Below, one piece after another: positions 17,589 to 25,264 of a stretch of 47,677 bases of DNA. The stretch is taken from NCBI GenBank assembly GCA_004796375.1, contig QZLA01000302.1, forward strand, positions 1-47,677, in the 5' to 3' direction. The DNA comes from Desulfobacteraceae bacterium. Its GTDB lineage: Bacteria > Desulfobacterota > Desulfobacteria > Desulfobacterales > Desulfobacteraceae. Made by a program: the position numbers and the translations under genes. The notes beneath the pieces are model-generated. The model did not search any database. It worked only from the letters and a program-made list of their open reading frames with translations, and was not told the origin of the DNA. Position 1 is the stretch's first letter. Each line of letters opens with the position of its first letter.

Positions 17589-20387
17589 TTACACAATCTG
17601 TTCAAGTGACGCTACACACCGATCGCATGCATTGGCAAACGGTTTGTCCTGAAAAACACTCGGGTCGATCCGCCAGCACCGCTCACATTTCTCCCCTTGT
17701 GCTTTGACCACATTGATCCTCAATCCTTCAATCTCTTTTCCCAGATAGACTGAATCATCGAGGCCATCTGTAAGGACCGCCTTGGACACGATGAACAGAT
17801 CTTCAAGTTGAGATTCAAAACCGGCTGCAATGGCTTTAAGTTCACTGTCATCGATCTGAATTTCAACACAGGCATCAAGAGAATGTCCGATCAATTTTCG
17901 GGTCCTGGCTTCTTCCAGTGCTTTGGTCACCTCAGCCCGTAATGCACGGAACTGTTCCCATCTGGATTCCAGATCAGTGTTTTCATACTGAGGATCAATC
18001 TCGATCATCTGGGAAAGTTGTACACTTTCCTCTTTCCCTTCAAAAACAGGCATATGTTTCCATATCTCTTCAGCGGTAAAGGGCAGAATCGGAGTCATGA
18101 CCCTGACCAGGGTGTTCAGTATGTGGAACATGGCTGTCTGGGCATCTTTGCGGGCATCTGAATCTGATGGCTGAGTATAGAGCCTGTCCTTGATAATATC
18201 CAGATAAAAGGAGGACAGGTCGACGACACAAAAATTGTGAAGCGTGTGATAAATGGAATGAAATTCATAGGATTCATAGGCATTCATGCATCTTTGTGTC
18301 ACCCGGTGCAGCCGATGAAGAACAAATCGGTCCAGTTCAGGCAACTCTGAGTATGGCCTGAGCTGGGAAGCGGGATCAAAATTGTGCAGGTTACCCAGCA
18401 TAAACCGGCAGGTATTCCTGATCCTGCGGTAGGCATCGGACAATTGCTTGAGAATATTGTTGGAGATACTGACGTCCCCACGATAATCGGCCGATGCGAC
18501 CCATAGCCTGAGTACGTCTGCGCCGTATTGTTTAATCACTTTATCCGGGGCCACCACATTGCCAACCGACTTGGACATTTTCCGGCCCTGTTCATCCACA
18601 ACAAATCCATGGGTTAAGACCGCTTTATAGGGCGCACTGCCGGTACGACCGACACTGGTCAGCAAAGAGGAGTGAAACCATCCCCTGTGCTGGTCACTTC
18701 CCTCAAGATAAAGGTCTGCCGGCCTGTCAAGGTCGGGACTTTCCTCTAGAACTGCCGCATGGGAGACGCCGGAATCAAACCAGACATCCAATATGTTATG
18801 GTCCTTCTCAAACTCGGTTCCGTTGCAGTTTTCACAGACCGAGCCTTCAGGCATCAGAAACTCGGCATCCTTGTCAAACCAGATGTCGGAACTGTGGATC
18901 TTGAACAGGTCGTATATCTTGTCGACCGATTCTCTGCTGACATGCACATGCTTACAACTCTTACAATGGAAAACAGGGATGGGAACCCCCCAGGAACGCT
19001 GGCGGGACAGACACCAGTCAGGCCGGTGTTCAATCATTGAATAAATCCGCTCCTGACCCCAGGAGGGAATCCATTCCACTTTCTTGATCTGTTCCAGACT
19101 GTTTTTCCTCAGCCCCATTTTATCCATGGAGATAAACCACTGGGGTGTTGCCCGGTAGATTACCGGGTTTTTACACCGCCAGCAGTGCGGGTATGAATGG
19201 GACATCTGTTCGCTTTTCAACAGTGCGCTCTCTGTTTCAAGCGTATCGATAATCGAGGTATTGGCTTTAAAAATAAACTGGCCGCCAAACTTTTCCACCG
19301 TGTCTGAAAACACGCCATTATCTTCAACCGGTGAGTAGCAGTCAAGACCGTATCGTTTACCGATAATATGATCATCCACGCCATGACCGGGAGCGGTGTG
19401 TACGCATCCGGTGCCGGCTTCAAGGGTCACATGGTCACCCAGCATGATAATGGAATCCCGGTTGTAAAACGGATGCGCACAGGTTTTTTTCTCCAGATCG
19501 GCTGAATCGATCTCAGAAATGATACTGTAACCGGTGATATCCATCTCGCTCAAGGCCTGCTCAACCAGATCCTTGGCAAGTATCAGGATGCCGTGTTCCG
19601 GTGTTTTAACGGCAGCATATACGAAATCCGGATGCAGGGCAATACCGAGGTTGGCCGGCAGTGTCCAGGGGGTCGTGGTCCAGATGACGATGGAAACCGG
19701 TTGGCCGGCACAGTCAGGAATTTGTTGGGTCAGATCATCTTTGACTAAGAATTTGACATAGATTGAGGGAGAGGTGTGATCATGATATTCAATTTCAGCC
19801 TCGGCAAGGGCAGTCTGACAGGAACAGCACCAATAGATCGGTTTTTTCCCCAGGAACATATCCCCCTGAAGGGCAAACTCCCCGCATTCCTTTGCAATTC
19901 TGGCTTCATATTCATTGTTCATGGTCAGGTAAGGGGTGTTCCATTCACCGCTGACCCCAAACCGCTTAAACTCATCCCGCTGGATATCCACAAAGGATTT
20001 GGCGTAATTACGGCACGCCTGACGGACCTGGACCGGAGTCATCTCTTTCTTTTTTGAGCCCAGTTTTTTGTCGACATTATGCTCGATGGGCAGACCGTGG
20101 CAATCCCATCCCGGTACGTAATGCGACCGGTATCCGGTCATCTGTTTTGAACGAACAATAATATCTTTTAATATTTTATTGATGGCATGACCAATGTGTA
20201 AATGCCCGTTGGCATATGGAGGGCCGTCATGAAGAATAAAACTCGGTTTGTCCTTTGATTGGGTTTTGATTTTGTCATAAACCTGTTTTTCTTCCCACTC
20301 CTTGAGCTGATCCGGTTCTCGCTTGGGCAGGTTGGCCTTCATGGCAAACTGGGTTGACGGTAAATTGAGGGTGTCCTTATAATCCAT
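17589..20387 (-). CDS. ileS: Isoleucyl-tRNA synthetase
   Basis: Charges tRNA-Ile. The protein has 932 residues, with the HIGH-type motif HLHIGH (62-67), the KMSKS motif (GRKMSKSVGN, near 604), the CP1 editing domain (residues of the WTTTPWTLPANLG type) and a C-terminal zinc finger CERCWRI..CDRCV. This is the bacterial type-1 form. GGAGGA lies five bases before the ATG. It is the first gene of the co-directional run down to nqrF, with a candidate promoter at 20437-20465. Confidence 0.98.
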   Translation of the reverse strand: MDYKDTLNLPSTQFAMKANLPKREPDQLKEWEEKQVYDKIKTQSKDKPSFILHDGPPYANGHLHIGHAINKILKDIIVRSKQMTGYRSHYVPGWDCHGLPIEHNVDKKLGSKKKEMTPVQVRQACRNYAKSFVDIQRDEFKRFGVSGEWNTPYLTMNNEYEARIAKECGEFALQGDMFLGKKPIYWCCSCQTALAEAEIEYHDHTSPSIYVKFLVKDDLTQQIPDCAGQPVSIVIWTTTPWTLPANLGIALHPDFVYAAVKTPEHGILILAKDLVEQALSEMDITGYSIISEIDSADLEKKTCAHPFYNRDSIIMLGDHVTLEAGTGCVHTAPGHGVDDHIIGKRYGLDCYSPVEDNGVFSDTVEKFGGQFIFKANTSIIDTLETESALLKSEQMSHSYPHCWRCKNPVIYRATPQWFISMDKMGLRKNSLEQIKKVEWIPSWGQERIYSMIEHRPDWCLSRQRSWGVPIPVFHCKSCKHVHVSRESVDKIYDLFKIHSSDIWFDKDAEFLMPEGSVCENCNGTEFEKDHNILDVWFDSGVSHAAVLEESPDLDRPADLYLEGSDQHRGWFHSSLLTSVGRTGSAPYKAVLTHGFVVDEQGRKMSKSVGNVVAPDKVIKQYGADVLRLWVASADYRGDVSISNNILKQLSDAYRRIRNTCRFMLGNLHNFDPASQLRPYSELPELDRFVLHRLHRVTQRCMNAYESYEFHSIYHTLHNFCVVDLSSFYLDIIKDRLYTQPSDSDARKDAQTAMFHILNTLVRVMTPILPFTAEEIWKHMPVFEGKEESVQLSQMIEIDPQYENTDLESRWEQFRALRAEVTKALEEARTRKLIGHSLDACVEIQIDDSELKAIAAGFESQLEDLFIVSKAVLTDGLDDSVYLGKEIEGLRINVVKAQGEKCERCWRIDPSVFQDKPFANACDRCVASLEQIV

Positions 20388-20436
20388 TATTCCTCCGATA
20401 TTCGGAAACGTTAATTCGTTTAAGTGTAAAAAAGTA

Positions 20437-20465
20437 TTTTTAGTTTAATCCAGGCAAACAGTCAA
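20437..20465 (-). promoter_or_regulatory. Candidate sigma-70 promoter upstream of ileS
   Basis: Read on the minus strand, TTGACT (20465-20460) is separated by 17 bases from TAAAAA (20442-20437), about 50 bases upstream of the ileS ATG. The -35 is good and the -10 matches four of six. It lies in the 103-base gap between rsmG and ileS and could start the long ileS-to-nqrF run. Confidence 0.4.
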
Positions 20466-20490
20466 GGATAATCGCGGTTTAGCCGTATTA

Positions 20491-21144
20491 TCAGGAAACG
20501 GGCATCAGTTTGATAATCACGCGTTGAGCCCTGGAAAACGGTAGTGTAAAATGGGCCGTTTCAACCCGATAATTATCCTGACCCACCTGTTGGAGTTCTT
20601 CAAGCCCCTGACTCCCTTTATAGGCCAGCATGAACCCGCTTTGATTCAAGAAGGGGCGTGAGAGATGTATAAACTCTAAAAGACTTGAAAACGCACGGGA
20701 TACAACAACATCATACCCGGATTTATGCCCTGCATCCCCGGCAAGATCTTCTGCACGGCGGTGTATGGCATCAACTCGGGTCAATTTCAGGGATCGGCTG
20801 GCCTGCTTGAGAAAATTGACTTTTTTTCTGGAGGAATCCAGAAGCGTGAGGTGAATCCCCGGATTGAACACCTTGATCGGGATGCCGGGAAAACCACCTC
20901 CGGTCCCCATATCGAGCACCCGCATCTGTGCATCGAAATATGCGATGCCCAGAAGGCTGTCAGCAAAATGTTTTTCAGCCATTTCCCTGGGATCGGTTAT
21001 TGTGGTCAGATTGGTCTTGCTGTTCCATTTTATAAGCTCCTGTGCATGACGGCAGATCAGGATCACCTGGTCATCAGTATAATCTGTCTTGAATGCGTCC
21101 AGCGCCGTGCACAGAAACTTTCGGAATTGATCGGAATTAAACAT
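20491..21144 (-). CDS. rsmG: 16S rRNA (guanine527-N7)-methyltransferase RsmG
   Basis: RsmG (GidB) methylates G527 of 16S rRNA. It has 217 residues. The SAM-binding motif VLDMGTGGGFPGIPIKV and the downstream LLDSSRKKVNFLK and VVSRAFSS are clear. N-terminal HAQELIKWNSKTNLTTITDP is typical. Unlike in many bacteria it is not next to gidA or parA. It precedes ileS on the same strand with a 103-base gap, and diverges from fusA. Confidence 0.96.
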   Translation of the reverse strand: MFNSDQFRKFLCTALDAFKTDYTDDQVILICRHAQELIKWNSKTNLTTITDPREMAEKHFADSLLGIAYFDAQMRVLDMGTGGGFPGIPIKVFNPGIHLTLLDSSRKKVNFLKQASRSLKLTRVDAIHRRAEDLAGDAGHKSGYDVVVSRAFSSLLEFIHLSRPFLNQSGFMLAYKGSQGLEELQQVGQDNYRVETAHFTLPFSRAQRVIIKLMPVS

Positions 21145-21158
21145 ATAAAAAATATTTA

Positions 21159-21187
21159 TTGACTCGTGTAAGAGAAAGTAGTATAAT
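21159..21187 (+). promoter_or_regulatory. Strong sigma-70 promoter for fusA
   Basis: TTGACT at 21159-21164 and a perfect TATAAT at 21182-21187 are separated by exactly 17 bases. It is the best promoter match in the window. It would give a fusA leader of about 150 bases containing the hairpin at 21278-21305, as expected for a highly expressed translation factor. Confidence 0.65.
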
Positions 21188-21223
21188 TCTGAATTTCTAA
21201 TTTACGCAGAAAAGTCTTTATCG

Positions 21224-21252
21224 ATTTTAACAGAATCGTAACCATATATCAA
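21224..21252 (-). promoter_or_regulatory. Candidate sigma-70 promoter for rsmG
   Basis: On the minus strand, TTGATA (21252-21247), a 17-base spacer and TAAAAT (21229-21224), about 80 bases upstream of the rsmG ATG. It is divergent from, and lies downstream of, the fusA promoter core at 21159-21187, so the two transcription units overlap in the 200-base gap. Confidence 0.45.
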
Positions 21253-21277
21253 TAATTAAAACGTAATAATACCTCCG

Positions 21278-21305
21278 CCTCTATCCGGTATGGTACCGGA
21301 CGAGG
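21278..21305 (+). promoter_or_regulatory. Hairpin in the fusA leader
   Basis: TCCGGTA (21284-21290) and TACCGGA (21294-21300) form a perfect seven-pair stem around TGG. It is extended by CCTC (21278-21281) and GAGG (21302-21305) after a small internal bulge. It lies about 40 bases before the fusA ATG and ahead of the AAGGA ribosome-binding site. No T-run follows, so it is not an intrinsic terminator. A role in mRNA stability or control is possible but unproven. Confidence 0.5.
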
Positions 21306-21344
21306 AACACAGATTAAATTTCTTTTTAGAAGGATAAGATTGTC

Positions 21345-23429
21345 ATGCTCAGGGATTTGCAAAAAGTCAGAAATATCGGTATCAGTGCCCATATTGACTC
21401 TGGAAAAACCACACTGACCGAACGGATTCTTTTCTATACGGATCGAATCCATAAAATCAATGAAGTAAGGGGCAAAGAGGGCTCCGGTGCATATATGGAT
21501 TCAATGGAGCTTGAAAAAGAACGCGGCATTACGATCGCTTCAGCAGCGACCCATTGTGAATGGGACCAGAACGCCGTCAATATCATTGACACCCCGGGCC
21601 ATGTGGATTTTACAGTTGAGGTTGAGCGTTCCCTTCGCGTCTTGGATGGTGTCATTCTTGTCCTGTGTTCCGTCTCCGGTGTGCAGTCTCAGTCCATTAC
21701 GGTAGATCAGCAGATGAAACGATATGAAGTTCCCTGTATCGCTTTTGTCAACAAATGTGATCGAAGCGGGGCCAACCCGGAAAGGGTCAAAGACCAGCTC
21801 AGGGAAAAACTCGGCCACAACGCGGTTTTATTGCAGATCCCCATTGGCCTCGAAGAAAAACATGAGGGGATGGTTGATCTCGTTTCCATGAAAGCCTATT
21901 TTTTTGAAGGTGACAGCGGTCAGGAGGTCGTCGAAAAAGATATACCACCGGAAGTCATGGACGATGCCCAGGCCGCCAGGGAGATCATGCTCGATGAAGT
22001 CTCTCTATTTTCCGACGAATTGACAGAAGCGGTTCTTGAAGAAACCGAAATCACTGAAGAGATGATTATGGAAGCCGTCAGAACCGGCACCATCTCCCGC
22101 CAGCTAACCCCTGTATTCTTAGGTTCTGCTTACAAGAACAAAGGCGTACAGCCGCTCCTTGATGCAGTGATTCAATACCTGCCTTCCCCTCTTGATATTG
22201 AGAATGAAGCCCTGGATCTGGACAAAGAAGAGGAAAGCGTTATCCTTGAAAGTGATTTTGATAAACCTACCGTAGCCTTGGCATTTAAACTTGAAGACGG
22301 GCAGTATGGTCAGCTGACCTATATCCGCGTATATCAGGGATGCATTAACAAAGGGGACACACTGATCAACACAAGGGACGGAAAAAAGATCAAAGCCGGC
22401 CGGCTGATCCGGATGCACTCTTCCGAGATGGAGGATGTGGAAGCCATACCGGCCGGACACATCGGTGCCATGTTCGGTGTAGACTGTGCCTCTGGAGACA
22501 CCTTTGTCAACCCGGGGATCAACTACACCATGATGCCCATGCATGTAATGGAACCGGTAATTTCCCTCTCCCTGAGCCCTGCAGACAACAAATCACAGAT
22601 CAATATGTCCAAGGCGCTGAATCGTTTTACCAAAGAAGATCCCACATTCAAGACCTATGTGGACAAAGAAACCGGTGAAACCATTATCCAAGGTATGGGT
22701 GAACTCCACCTTGAAGTGTATGTGGAGCGGATGAAAAGAGAATACCAGGCCCAGGTCAGTACGGGTCAGCCCATTGTGGCCTACCGTGAAACCATTACCC
22801 AGAAAGCGGTATTTAATTACACCCACAAGAAGCAGACCGGTGGTGCCGGACAATTTGGCCGTGTGGCTGGATTTATTGAACCCTGTGATGAAGAATTTGA
22901 ATTTGTAAATAAAATTACGGGGGGCCGGATCCCCACCCAGTACATTCCTGCCTGCGAGCAAGGATTCAGCAATTCCATGGACAAAGGCCCCAAACTTGAA
23001 TTCCCGGTCACCGGCATTAAGGTAACCATTGATGACGGTGCATTCCATGCCGTAGACTCTTCAGAGATGGCGTTTAAATCCGCTGCAAGGGGAGCGTTTC
23101 TCGAGGCTTATGCCAAAGCCAAACCCGTTATCAAGGAACCGATCATGAAGGTAGTGATCGAAACGCCAAACGAGTTCCAGGGTGCCTGCATGGGCCTGAT
23201 CAACCAGCGCCGCGGTATTATCCAGGGTTCCCAGGAAGAAGGCGTGATGTCTGTCATTGAGTCTTTTGTACCTTTATCTGAGATGTTCGGTTTTTCAACG
23301 GTTTTGCGCTCCGGTACCCAGGGCAAGGCACAGTACACCATGGAATTCAACTCCTATAAACAGGTACCGCAATCCGTGGCTGATGAAATTATGAAAAAGA
23401 AACTAGAAGAGAAAAACCAGTCCAAATAA
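21345..23429 (+). CDS. fusA: Elongation factor G, spdEFG1/mitochondrial-EFG1-like
   Basis: EF-G is the GTPase that drives ribosomal translocation. It has 694 residues. The P-loop reads [13 protein letters not shown], with DTPGHVDF (G3) and VNKCD (G4). Canonical bacterial EF-G has AHIDAGKTTTTER; the SGKTTLTER form is the one I associate with mitochondrial EF-G1 and the spdEFG1 group of spirochaetes, planctomycetes and delta-proteobacteria. In those groups a separate EFG2 does ribosome recycling. No second EF-G gene, rpsL, rpsG or tuf is adjacent, so it lies outside a str operon. The ATG follows AGAAGGATAAG. Downstream, 27 bases away, begins a signalling-type gene cluster that may be read from the same promoter. 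Confidence 0.95.
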   Translation: MLRDLQKVRNIGISAHIDSGKTTLTERILFYTDRIHKINEVRGKEGSGAYMDSMELEKERGITIASAATHCEWDQNAVNIIDTPGHVDFTVEVERSLRVLDGVILVLCSVSGVQSQSITVDQQMKRYEVPCIAFVNKCDRSGANPERVKDQLREKLGHNAVLLQIPIGLEEKHEGMVDLVSMKAYFFEGDSGQEVVEKDIPPEVMDDAQAAREIMLDEVSLFSDELTEAVLEETEITEEMIMEAVRTGTISRQLTPVFLGSAYKNKGVQPLLDAVIQYLPSPLDIENEALDLDKEEESVILESDFDKPTVALAFKLEDGQYGQLTYIRVYQGCINKGDTLINTRDGKKIKAGRLIRMHSSEMEDVEAIPAGHIGAMFGVDCASGDTFVNPGINYTMMPMHVMEPVISLSLSPADNKSQINMSKALNRFTKEDPTFKTYVDKETGETIIQGMGELHLEVYVERMKREYQAQVSTGQPIVAYRETITQKAVFNYTHKKQTGGAGQFGRVAGFIEPCDEEFEFVNKITGGRIPTQYIPACEQGFSNSMDKGPKLEFPVTGIKVTIDDGAFHAVDSSEMAFKSAARGAFLEAYAKAKPVIKEPIMKVVIETPNEFQGACMGLINQRRGIIQGSQEEGVMSVIESFVPLSEMFGFSTVLRSGTQGKAQYTMEFNSYKQVPQSVADEIMKKKLEEKNQSK

Positions 23430-23456
23430 ATACAATTTGATATATGAGGTAGACCC

Positions 23457-24146
23457 ATGCTCAAAAAAGATCTTATATTAAGAAATCCGGCCGTCCAGAT
23501 CCTTGGCAAAGACAGTTTATTTCAAGGCCGCTTCGGCGCTGTTCTGTCACGCGCCGGTGTCGGAAAAACCCGCTTTCTGGTCCAGATTGCCCTGGTCAAG
23601 CTTCTTGAAGACGAACAGGTCCTTCACGTCAGCCTGAGCGACCAGATGGAAAAAATCAATGTCCGCTATAACGAAGGGTTCTCAGACCTGGTTGACAGCA
23701 TCGGATATGTTGATCCTGCCAAGGCGTCAGAGGCTTGGGATGACATCAGCCATAACAAAGTGGCCATCTCCTATAACGAATCCACATTTGACTCATCCAA
23801 AATCAGGGACTACCTGAACAGTTTTACCGGCACCGATCTCGAAATCCCAAAAGCACTTGTGGTAGACGGGTTGAATTTTGACACCGATATCACGAATACC
23901 CTGACTGAACTTGAAGAAATCGCACAGGAATTCAATCTGTTTATCTGGTTTTCCATGCAGATCCACAGAGAAGAAGCATTCTGTGATGATGGGTTTCCCA
24001 TTCAGCTTGAAAATCATAAAGACCGGTTTGATAAAGCCATTCTCCTGCTTCCGGTTGAAAATAAAATTCAGGCCACCATACTCAAAGACGGCGACAAAAC
24101 CAGCCAGGAATTTCTGCTGGATCCATCCAGTGTAATGCCTGTTTAA
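23457..24146 (+). CDS. RecA/KaiC-like P-loop ATPase of unknown function
   Basis: The 229-residue protein has a Walker A-like motif SRAGVGKT (residues 31-38; the first position is Ser rather than Gly or Ala) and a Walker B strand ALVVDG (Asp 137). A segment around residues 55-65 (VLHVSLSDQMEKI) resembles the RecA/RAD55/KaiC fold. No DNA-repair or clock motifs are recognised. A GAGGT ribosome-binding site precedes the ATG. It sits 27 bases behind fusA and is followed by Roadblock and MglA-like genes. ATPases of this fold occur with Roadblock/GTPase partners in bacterial polarity and signalling clusters (inference). The true role is unknown. Confidence 0.7.
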   Translation: MLKKDLILRNPAVQILGKDSLFQGRFGAVLSRAGVGKTRFLVQIALVKLLEDEQVLHVSLSDQMEKINVRYNEGFSDLVDSIGYVDPAKASEAWDDISHNKVAISYNESTFDSSKIRDYLNSFTGTDLEIPKALVVDGLNFDTDITNTLTELEEIAQEFNLFIWFSMQIHREEAFCDDGFPIQLENHKDRFDKAILLLPVENKIQATILKDGDKTSQEFLLDPSSVMPV

Positions 24147-24153
24147 AAATAAA

Positions 24154-24203
24154 AGCCCAAATTAAATTTGTTTGTTGTATTGCACTCGGATTTAATTTGG
24201 GCT
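24154..24203 (+). repeat. 14-bp perfect inverted repeat between the ATPase and Roadblock genes
   Basis: AGCCCAAATTAAAT (24154-24167) and its exact complement (24190-24203) are separated by 22 bases. On the plus strand the stem ends four bases before ATG 24207 and takes in the only GGG resembling a ribosome-binding site for the Roadblock gene. On the minus strand the stem is followed by a T-rich run, but no minus-strand gene needs a terminator here. Possible roles are a translational switch, an mRNA-processing site or an operator. Confidence 0.75.
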
Positions 24204-24206
24204 AAA

Positions 24207-24596
24207 ATGCCCCCTATGTTTAATAAATCTCAACTTGACGCCATTGATGAATTAATTGATTCCCGCCTCATGGGATCTGGAATTGATTGCGTCATTCTCA
24301 TGAACCAGGCCGGCAACACCATTGCAGAGCATAATATCGGAAACACGGATGTCGATGTAAAGGCTTTTGCCGCCCTGGCTGCTGGAAATTTCGCAGCAGT
24401 GGATGCCATGGCAAAGCTGGTTGGTGAATCCGAATTTGCATTGCTGTTTCACAAAGGTGAAAAGGTCAATGTCCATTTCAGTAAAGTCAATCATGAAATG
24501 TTCATCATTACCATGTTCAACAAGCAGATCACGCTTGGGCTTGTTCGGTTGAAAGTGGATGAAGTGGTCAACAGCATCCTTGAAATCTGCAACTGA
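24207..24596 (+). CDS. Roadblock/LC7-domain protein
   Basis: A single Roadblock/LC7 fold of about 127-129 residues. It starts with a helix (NKSQLDAIDELIDSRL), then a strand CVILMNQAGNTIAEHNI, a helix FAALAAGNFAAVDAMAKLVG, then strands ending in HEMFIITMFNKQITLGLVRLKV and a last helix. Bacterial Roadblock proteins such as MglB act as dimers on MglA-type GTPases, and such a GTPase is the next gene. The frame can be opened from TTG 24168, but that would run through the inverted repeat and add non-family residues. ATG 24207 or 24216 is preferred. Neither has a strong ribosome-binding site. Confidence 0.85.
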   Translation: MPPMFNKSQLDAIDELIDSRLMGSGIDCVILMNQAGNTIAEHNIGNTDVDVKAFAALAAGNFAAVDAMAKLVGESEFALLFHKGEKVNVHFSKVNHEMFIITMFNKQITLGLVRLKVDEVVNSILEICN

Positions 24597-24649
24597 ATCT
24601 CACCAACCCGGTTCGGCCACTCTCTTTTAATTTTAAAAAGGGGTTTTTT

Positions 24650-25255
24650 TTGGCGCTTGTAAACGTTAAGACCAAAGAAGTTCAAGTCAAGATTGTCTAT
24701 TACGGGCCGGGCCGAGGCGGTAAAACCACCAATCTGGAATACATCAACAAAAAATACCGGGAACGCCTCAAAACCCAGATGGTCAGTCTCAAGACCCACG
24801 ATGACCGAACCCTGTTCTTTGACTTTCTCCCGTTTGACGTTGGAAAAATCAAGGGATTTCAGATTGTTATCCAATTGTATACGGTACCGGGACAGGTAAA
24901 ATACAATGAAACCCGAAAGGTGGTTCTCGGAGGGGTGGATGGTATTGTTTTTGTTGCCGATGTTCAGTTAAACCAGCGGAAGCGAAATATTGAATCCTTG
25001 AACCAGCTCTATGAAAACCTGAAGACCCATCAACTGGATCTGTTCAAAATGCCGCTGGTCATGCAGTACAACAAGATTGATCTCAAAAATCAAAACATTC
25101 CTATTATTCCTTCCAGGATCATGCAAAAAGATTTAAACAGTCACCTCAAGGCCCCGGCCTTTGAAGCCAGCGCGCTTAAGGGCGGTAATGTCATTCCCAC
25201 CCTCAAACGCATTGTTTCAATGACCTTGGCCTCCATACAGGACGAGTTGTTTTAG
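24650..25255 (+). CDS. MglA-like small Ras-family GTPase
   Basis: A 201-residue GTPase of the bacterial MglA/Rup type. G1 is GPGRGGKTT (19-27). The switch II region is TVPGQ (78-82), lacking the Asp of eukaryotic DxxGQ as in MglA. G4 is NKID (141-144) and G5 is EASALKGG. The N-terminus VKIVYYGPG is typical. The start is a TTG at 24650, placed six bases after AAGGGG; no nearer ATG gives this N-terminus. The partner Roadblock gene lies just upstream. In Myxococcus, MglA/MglB set cell polarity and motility, but this protein belongs to the wider family and its output here is unknown. Confidence 0.92.
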   Translation: MALVNVKTKEVQVKIVYYGPGRGGKTTNLEYINKKYRERLKTQMVSLKTHDDRTLFFDFLPFDVGKIKGFQIVIQLYTVPGQVKYNETRKVVLGGVDGIVFVADVQLNQRKRNIESLNQLYENLKTHQLDLFKMPLVMQYNKIDLKNQNIPIIPSRIMQKDLNSHLKAPAFEASALKGGNVIPTLKRIVSMTLASIQDELF

Positions 25256-25264
25256 GGGATTTCC

